Shown one piece after another: positions 53,285 to 64,000 of a stretch of 64,000 bases of DNA. The position numbers were made by a program, and so were the translations under genes. Source of the DNA: Arbacia lixula. Its lineage: Eukaryota; Echinodermata; Echinoidea; Arbacioida; Arbaciidae. Within the stretch, counting starts at the first letter, position 1, and each line of letters opens with the position of its first letter. The stretch is taken from assembly GCA_963669155.1 (NCBI GenBank), contig OZ022583.1, positions 2,402,217-2,466,216 of the forward strand, given 5' to 3'. The notes under the pieces are model-generated. The model saw only the letters and a program-made list of their open reading frames with translations. It ran no database searches and was not told the origin of the DNA.

Positions 53285-53315
<31 letters not shown>

Positions 53316-53352
53316 CACAGGTAGATACTCACACAAACACGCATACACACAA
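53085..53352. repeat. C run, CT-rich and (CA)n cluster
   Basis: C run near 53108-53120, CT-rich sequence to 53240, (CA)n to about 53312, then CA-rich sequence. Confidence 0.9.
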
Positions 53353-53984
53353 ACGTAAGTGCCCGGGTGGAAACTCTGAACCGACGTTACATCCGAGGCG
53401 CCATCAGGCGAAGCATCGTTTTCGAACCATTACTAATACCTCGATGCGATAAGACAATGGTCCTAATCATGTATCATTGCCTGCAACATATTCTACTTAT
53501 AACGAAAACAACAAATTCTTTGGACGCTAAGTTAAGCCTAATGATTAAGTCCATCAAATTCTTAAACAATTACATCTGAAAGCTATTACGAAATCGAGCA
53601 AGTAACGAAATCCACAAGAACACTAAACACTAATACCTTTCTTGCTTGTTAAGCTGGCACAATACTTTTACACTAGTAGCTTAAACTGAATCTTATGTAA
53701 CAAGTGTCATCTAAAGTTGTCATGGAAACGGTATTTTTCATAATGTATTAACAAAAGGACGATCAAGTTGTTGAAGCTATCGAAAAATACTGCTTTGAGT
53801 TGAGGGGGGGGGGTAGTTTGATGGTAGTTGCGTAAAAGATTGCGTAATAAAAATGAATATAGATTGTTGCGTGGGAATGAATCATTTTTTTCAGGGAGAT
53901 TAAACGAAATTTATGAATGAGGGGAAGGACGCGGTTGATGGAAATGAGAAGGAGAAGCATTCACGAGGGTGCAGATGACAAAGG

Positions 53985-54140
53985 TGAGAGAGAGTGAGAG
54001 GGAGAGAGAGAGAGAGAGAGAGGGGGGGGGAGATAGGGTGGAAAGAAACAAAGAGAAAGGGGAGTAGGAGGGAGGGAGGGAGAGGGGGAAGAAGAGAGAG
54101 AAAAAGGGTGGAGAGGGAGGAGAGAGAGAGAAATAGATAG
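53985..54140. repeat. (GA)n purine tract
   Basis: GAGA and GGGA units with a G run near 54022-54031, upstream of the receptor coding start. Confidence 0.9.
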
Positions 54141-54149
54141 GTAGAGAGA

Positions 54150-54481
54150 TAGTGTGTTTGAGAAAATTGGTAGGTACAGTATGTACATGATTGCATCGTT
54201 CATTCTTATGAATGTGGATATTTACAATGAGTCCCCATCAATTGTTCTTCCGTCCAGATACATCCGATTCGTGCTGGTCACATCGTCTGCAAGAAGCCTT
54301 CTTCACTTACGCGAACATTCTCTCTCAAGCAAACCACGACCCATCCAACTCTCCAAAACCCATCATCGCTAAAGTAGCTGTCCTGGTGACTGCTAACTAG
54401 AAACCGAAAAACACCACCGCCACCACTCCTTGCGCTACCAACACTCCACCGACTCCGGAGCAGAGTTATCTCCCTCGCTCG
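54150..54481 (+). other. Likely 5' UTR or upstream exon sequence of the receptor
   Basis: Repeat-free stretch directly before the coding exon, following the purine repeat that ends near 54140. An open frame in the same phase (54212-54397) ends in TAG just before the frame of the receptor. No Met lies between this TAG and 54482. The simplest reading is UTR, or intron followed by an acceptor at 54399-54400. Confidence 0.35.
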
Positions 54482-58546
<4,065 letters not shown>

Positions 58547-60233
58547 TGACTGAACAATCTCGACGCGAAGATCCGGTCAGAACATTGATACAGACAATTG
58601 CTCCAGGAACAGAAGAATGGCTGTTCGTTGAAGAAATTATCATTATTAGAGAGACAAAATATATGTATGGTCCTGCAAGGTACTTTTGCACGCACTATGA
58701 TGTGAATCCGTCTATTAGAGAATTATGTACAATGCACAGGGTGTATCTTGTACGTCTGGTATCTGGATCTGTGTTAACCAGTTGTTCATGCAGTGGTTAT
58801 GTTCATGCCTTGTTGTGCAGTTATGTAACGTTCTGTAGCTCATTTGACGCAGCTTTTTAGTTGGTCGAATGAGAAATCATTTGGTTTGTTTATGTATAAA
58901 CTACCTGTGATGCATGATTACATTTAACTCCTTCTCTGCCAGACTCCATACTGCATGCTCTATGGGGATTGTTTGTTTTACCAGTGTAAACAAAAGTTGG
59001 TCCGTCTTGATGTTTGCGTAGGCTTAATATACGATGGTGAGCCTGGAGAAATCTCACGTGTGAGCTACGTAATGCCTTTCAAGAAGGGAGATCCTCCGAT
59101 CTCAACTCCAATCCAAGCGATGACACTATGGTGACAGCGGTGGGATGGAGGTCGCAGATGGCTGAATCACACTTCATGCCACGAGTCATTGTGGAGCCAG
59201 CCCTCAACAGGTTGATCCTGACACAGGGAAGTGAGCTCATCATAGATTCCAGTAGAACTTTATACAGGCCTCGATTTGCCACATCACGATTGTTGTACCT
59301 TATTTAAAAGAAGAAACAAAAACAGTTTCTCACATTGATTTCGCTTCGATTGGAGTGTCATCCTGGAATGGCTGGCAATATTGCATTTGTATTAATTTCA
59401 TGTCATTGCTAAGAATCAAAATTGTTTATTTCGACAAAGCCGGCAAAGATATGATGAGACACTAATACGTGAGACTTGTTCATGCATGTTAGTGGCTGTA
59501 TTTAATGGTAGGCTAGTTATATCAGTGACGTAGCAGTGACTTATCATTCACCATCTGCTGGGCAGAGTGAATTTAGATCAAGTAGATGGTCGTTCCAGCT
59601 CCGGTAGTCATGGTAGTCGATCGTGCATGCTGATGGTAGATGCGTGATTCATAATGTTCGTCCGCTGGGTTTTATACAATTCTTTTGTAAACATCTCGCC
59701 TAGGTATAGTCGGTCGCTTTCCTGAACTGTGAACTAAATATTGAGTGGTCTTGAGCAGGTCTCCATATCACATTCTCAGAGTTCAGTTATACAGTATCAG
59801 TTTTTATTTCCTGAATATTACCTCTTCTAATATGTAACTAATGGCAAGTGTTGGGGATCTTACCCGCGTGCTTGCGCGCGGGCCACAGGCCGTTTGATAC
59901 CTACGTTGTGCCTATATTACATGTGTCTGTGGTCTGATGTGCAATGTGATCAGAGACAAACATGATTCATGCGAACTGCACTTGTCCTCAGTATAAAGTG
60001 GTTCCTTCATTCCTCTCGCATATTGTTTCTCGTTTTATTTGATATTGATGATTCGCTTTGACAGTGAATATATGACTAGTACGTATTCAGATGATTATCT
60101 GTGACTGATTCGTGTGCATTGTACAGAGGTATGTACCCGAGGTGATGGCGTGGGGTTATCACGTTGTATGCATGTATGGTGTATGTGTAGGAAGGGGTCA
60201 AATGCCAAATATATATGTATAATTTGTGATTTG

Positions 60234-60241
60234 TGTAAATA
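60234..60241 (+). promoter_or_regulatory. Pumilio-type motif TGTAAATA
   Basis: Matches the PUF-protein recognition element UGUANAUA, in sense orientation within the putative 3' UTR and in an AT-rich, TGTA-rich setting. Such a site would act on mRNA stability or translation if it is transcribed. A single eight-base match is weak evidence. Confidence 0.25.
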
Positions 60242-62489
60242 AGATATATTTTATTCTATGTAAAACCTTGACATATATTATACAGTTCTGTATGGACTGA
60301 GAATTACTCCAGGCGTGTTTTTTTTTCTTTTTTAAGAAAGGCAACATAGCAATTCAGCAGATAAATTCACTGTTGAAATCAAAGCATGCACTTTGTTAAA
60401 TGTCATTGTGGGGCAGGATTTGGTTGTTCAGGATATAAGTTTGCTTGAGCAGTCGACATTTCTTTACTTCACTCTCAAGTTTCGCACAGGCTTGGAATAA
60501 GCGCATGATATAATAATCCGTTTCATCTAGGTAAAATCTCGAATGATTAGGAAATACTTTTTCGCTAATTTTGACTTTCTAATTCTCCTCATAACCATGG
60601 TGACGGACAGAATGTATCTGATGATCCATCTTCTTGATAAGATCAATAGTAGGCCTATATTAATAGGTTTATTTCTTGATATAACAAGTATTATTATTAA
60701 TGCAATTATTCGTACGCTCGTGACGCATTTACGGGCTGCTAAGCAACGTATATAGGCCTGCTTGGTGGAGCATCCCAATTGTAGAATTCGATATCAACAA
60801 CTATCTTTAAGTAAATACAAACGAAAATGATATCGAAATGGGGTAAGAGGGGAAGAGGTAGAAGGAAAGAAATGGAGAGAACTTGTGGCCTGGGAAGTAT
60901 TTTACAAAAAAAAAAGTGTATAGCACGTGGTATCATTACTGAACTCGACGAATGTATGTTATAACGGATTATGCGACAAACTTGCCTTGTAACAGAAATT
61001 TATTCGCCTCATAATCTAACCGGTAAATGTCGTGCCTTTTTAACGATGCGCAAATTTAGTTTGATTCGTGTAAAAATTTGGTGATCTTATCTTGAAACAG
61101 TACACATTCGGAGTTCATTCGTATTTCTTTATAATACCCCGGCTCAGTAGTGTTTCAGTTTGTAATGAATCCACTTACAACGACTGAAGTGATGATTTAA
61201 AACCATCTTGTTTTCCCTTTCAAATGTATCTTTCTTTATCTTTGGATGTGTATCGTTTTGTACGACTATTTGCGATTCGACCTGTTGATAGCTATAGGTA
61301 TTCGCTTTGCGTGCAGTGTAATACACTGTCCATAAATTGTCCTCTAAAAAAGCACCCTCATGATTTCGGTTGAATGTATTGAAAAACGGCTGCAAATTCA
61401 GGGTTTCATTTGATATGGTCATGTCATGATGCCATGGTTATTTGTGTGTGTGATTCTAAAAGGAATTCATGTTGTAAATAAGAGGCGTTATTTACCGTGG
61501 TGATGTTCTATTTGTTATGATAGTTCGCCAGCTTGTAGTGTGTGTTCTCCACGCTGTCTTTTTTTTTTTTATCTGTCTTGGTATCTTTTATATGGAAATT
61601 CACACTTGTTCTGTAGATTTATTTCCTTTCTGGAATGAATGCTGCATTCTAGACGAGATTGCTTCGAGTGAACCCCCCCCCCCCCCCCCACCCCCATGAT
61701 ACAAAGCCAAATCAAAACCCTATAATAGTTTAAGACCGTTTACAGTATAAGACCTTTTAAATGCTGTGAATTTCTCCCAACGCATATTATGCTTGCCGAT
61801 ATAGGTTTGATACCCACAAAACAAAGCATATGTGAGGAAAATTTAAATTCTTCTGGAAACCGCTGATACCTGAATCATTTATTGTACGACTTTCTTGTCG
61901 TCTTTATTGTCCTTTATTGTCTTACCATCCCGCTTATATGCACAACATTGTATTCTTTCACGGGTATGAGTCATCTTCAGATAGAATTATAAACGCTCAT
62001 CTACATAACATCTTTATTTTTTTTCACGTAAATGATTAACTATGTATTGCTAGGGGCCTTTATTCGTTATTAACAAATCTAGCCATGATTTCCATTAATA
62101 TATCTCTTTATCTGTTCTTAATATAATGAATATCATTGCGCTAATTATGAAGTTTCCCCGGATACATTGGATAATTATGTTTGATTATTATGATCATTAT
62201 TATTATTACAATCATCATCACCAGTTTCATGAAAACGATTTCATGGGGGTAGCACTGGACATTCCTCAAGTTAAGATTATGGGTAACGCTATCAATTCGT
62301 TGCTAACGTGTTTGTTCATTGTGACGCGGGAAAATGACTGTCATGCGAGAAGGTTTTGTTGACAAGTATGATATACGCCTCTTTGTTGTAATGGTACAAT
62401 GTATTGCCTTATGTTCATAACCATGCTCGAAAAAGGGAGAGGCAAAAAACGGAAATTAAAGAATTCACGCTTTAAGTGGAAAATGTACG

Positions 62490-62501
62490 AATAAAAATAA
62501 A
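62490..62501 (+). terminator. Candidate polyadenylation signal, two AATAAA
   Basis: Two AATAAA hexamers back to back, followed within 60 bases by a G/T-rich stretch. It is the first canonical signal I found downstream of the receptor stop. Confidence 0.3.
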
Positions 62502-62587
62502 CGTCAGATTTCATGTCTTATTCATGATCGGTTAAACTGTTGATGACGTGTAGAGTGAGTGATGGGTAACGCGAGAGTTAGAGCTCA

Positions 62588-62602
62588 AAAGAGAGAGGGG
62601 AA

Positions 62603-62650
<48 letters not shown>

Positions 62651-62740
62651 AGTTGAGAGTGATTTGCTGAGTCTGATGAAAATTGTGCTCAAAAGAGAGA
62701 GAGGGGGGGGGGGGAGAGAGAGAGAGGGGGGGTGGGGAAA
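62588..62740. repeat. (GA)n with internal duplication
   Basis: (GA)n at about 62606-62648 and a G run near 62702-62714. AGTTGAGAGTGATT.GCTGA and TGATGAAAATTGTGC occur twice, at about 62651 and 62748, so an ~97-base unit is duplicated. Confidence 0.85.
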
Positions 62741-62854
62741 GAGGACAAGTTGAGAGTGATTGGCTGAAACTGATGAAAATTGTGCACTTATTTGTAATGT
62801 ATTGCATATGTCTGTATGTATGTCGTGTGTCTGTTTTACATATACACACTCCAA

Positions 62855-63310
62855 AAACAGGTGTTAAATCAAGCACCAATTATGTTCAATTTACCACTAT
62901 ATATATTATATTACGATTCTAACTGGTTTTATTCAATGCCTCTTTCTGGAATTCAAACAATCCAATAACAGTTATAGTAATCGTTAAGTAAAAATAATTG
63001 TGTCAAATTCAACACCATTTGTCATTCTACACGTTATACAAATCTATATACAACATCCAAATATGCTATTTATCACCATTTTGTGGAATTCAAGCAATTC
63101 TGTTTTGGTGTATACAGTTTTAGTGTAAAATCATGGTGTTAACAAAAACCCAAACCACTAGCCTAATAAGACTTTTTATCCGACCATACCATCTCATTAA
63201 AAAAAAAATCAGCTACTGGAATTATACAAATTTACTCTCACTTTTAGTGTCATGGAGACACCAAAGACATGCTTAACACTTTCGTGGTATCACAGCACTA
63301 TGCCATCAAA
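62855..63310. repeat. AT-rich dispersed repeat with GTGTTAA motifs
   Basis: CAGGTGTTAAATCAAGCACC near 62861 and GTGTAAAATCATGGTGTTAA near 63122 are related, with more GTGT/AACAC words to 63310. GGAATTCAA recurs at about 62948 and 63096. It resembles a short inverted-repeat element, but ends cannot be fixed. Confidence 0.35.
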
Positions 63311-64000
63311 TAGGGTTAACTTTCAAAACAAATATTTGTATGATTTCAGTAGTCTCATCACCTGTATAATTATGCACACCATCTTTCGTCAACCTTCCAT
63401 CAGATAAAATAACATATTAGTATTACTACACACGTTATTTTCACGGTATATTTATAAGAGAAAAAAATTGTTGGTAAACTGAATGCAAAATAGTCTTCTT
63501 CTTTTTTTTGCCAACATAACATTTCCTTGAAATGAACATGCTACTCGTACTACACGACAGAATTATTTCTAGGCCTAATAGCCCTCACATGAGTAAAAGT
63601 TTACAACGTCCTGCTCACTGGGTCAAATGGCATTTCCCATTGTTCCAAACAACAATCATCTGATTGATGAAATATTTTTGATGTTCTTATAGAACTCATA
63701 TCCACTCTTATGCAAGACCATATCATGTGCTAGTGAAGTAGTTTCTCCTGGACACAGAATTAACAATTGTGACGCTAAGAGGTTTTTGCCGGTTGGGGCT
63801 TATCGTGTTGCCCATTAAATACATATCCAATTTATTGCCTCCCCAACTATTCTACTGCAAGGAAAAGTTACGGGTAAACAACATTGTCACGGCAAAAAAA
63901 AAATTAATAGAAGTAGACATATTGAAAGAGCGGTGGGAGATAGAGCAGGCATTGCCAAACTCAACAATTCAGAAAATAAAGCAGTTTAAACGTGTTTGAC
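63311..64000. other. AT-rich end of the window
   Basis: A 76-codon frame ends at 63999 without recognised motif. Nothing else seen. Confidence 0.5.

Larger units (their letters stand above)
58547..62520 (+). other. Putative 3' UTR and downstream region of the receptor
   Basis: AT-rich, no conserved coding signal on either strand. I found no AATAAA between the stop and 62490, where AATAAA occurs twice (62490-62495 and 62496-62501) before a GT-rich stretch, so the transcript may have a 3' UTR of nearly 4 kb or use a variant signal earlier. A C run interrupts at about 61673-61690. Confidence 0.3.

Overview
The window looks like nuclear DNA of a marine invertebrate deuterostome, most likely a sea urchin. 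The grounds are spliced GT-AG gene structure, AT-rich non-coding DNA, very many long microsatellites and homopolymer C/G runs, inverted-repeat mobile elements beginning GGGCCCGTATTCTGAA or carrying GACGTCAC, and a divergent NR1-type nuclear receptor. The species call is an inference; nothing in the window proves it.

Only one host gene is supported by its sequence: a six-coding-exon nuclear receptor on the + strand, 54482-58546. Every intron is GT-AG and every phase matches. The predicted protein has 396 residues: a short N-terminus, a complete two-zinc-finger DNA-binding domain with P-box EGCKG, a hinge, and a ligand-binding domain ending in an AF-2 helix (LLQEIL). It is closest by eye to the NR1 subfamily (ROR/HR3, Rev-erb/E75 and PPAR features mixed), with no clear one-to-one family. 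A TATA promoter with a nearby DR1-like element and a splice donor lies about 3.6 kb upstream (50766-50903). A second, weaker candidate promoter and first exon lies near 29.8-30.5 kb. Downstream, a long AT-rich stretch without other genes may be 3' UTR; the first canonical AATAAA I found after the stop is near 62490.

Layout: 0-8.5 kb holds two copies of one CRE-bearing MITE, a 1.2 kb trinucleotide tract, a 5'-truncated LINE 3' end and long CA arrays. 8.5-20.5 kb is AT-rich with (ACT)n, (TTC)n and purine arrays, a repeat with DR1-type half-sites and a perfect 29-bp palindrome. 20.7-24.7 kb holds a foldback MITE and a small DNA transposon with palindromic ends and a 95-aa ORF of possible Myb/SANT type. 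25-50 kb is mostly gene-poor with a CR1/L2-like LINE tail, local tandem duplications and microsatellites. 50-62.5 kb is the receptor locus. 62.5-64 kb is simple repeats and an AT-rich repeat.

Most long open frames elsewhere are translations of microsatellites and are not genes. No CRISPR array, rRNA, intact tRNA or retroviral element was recognised.
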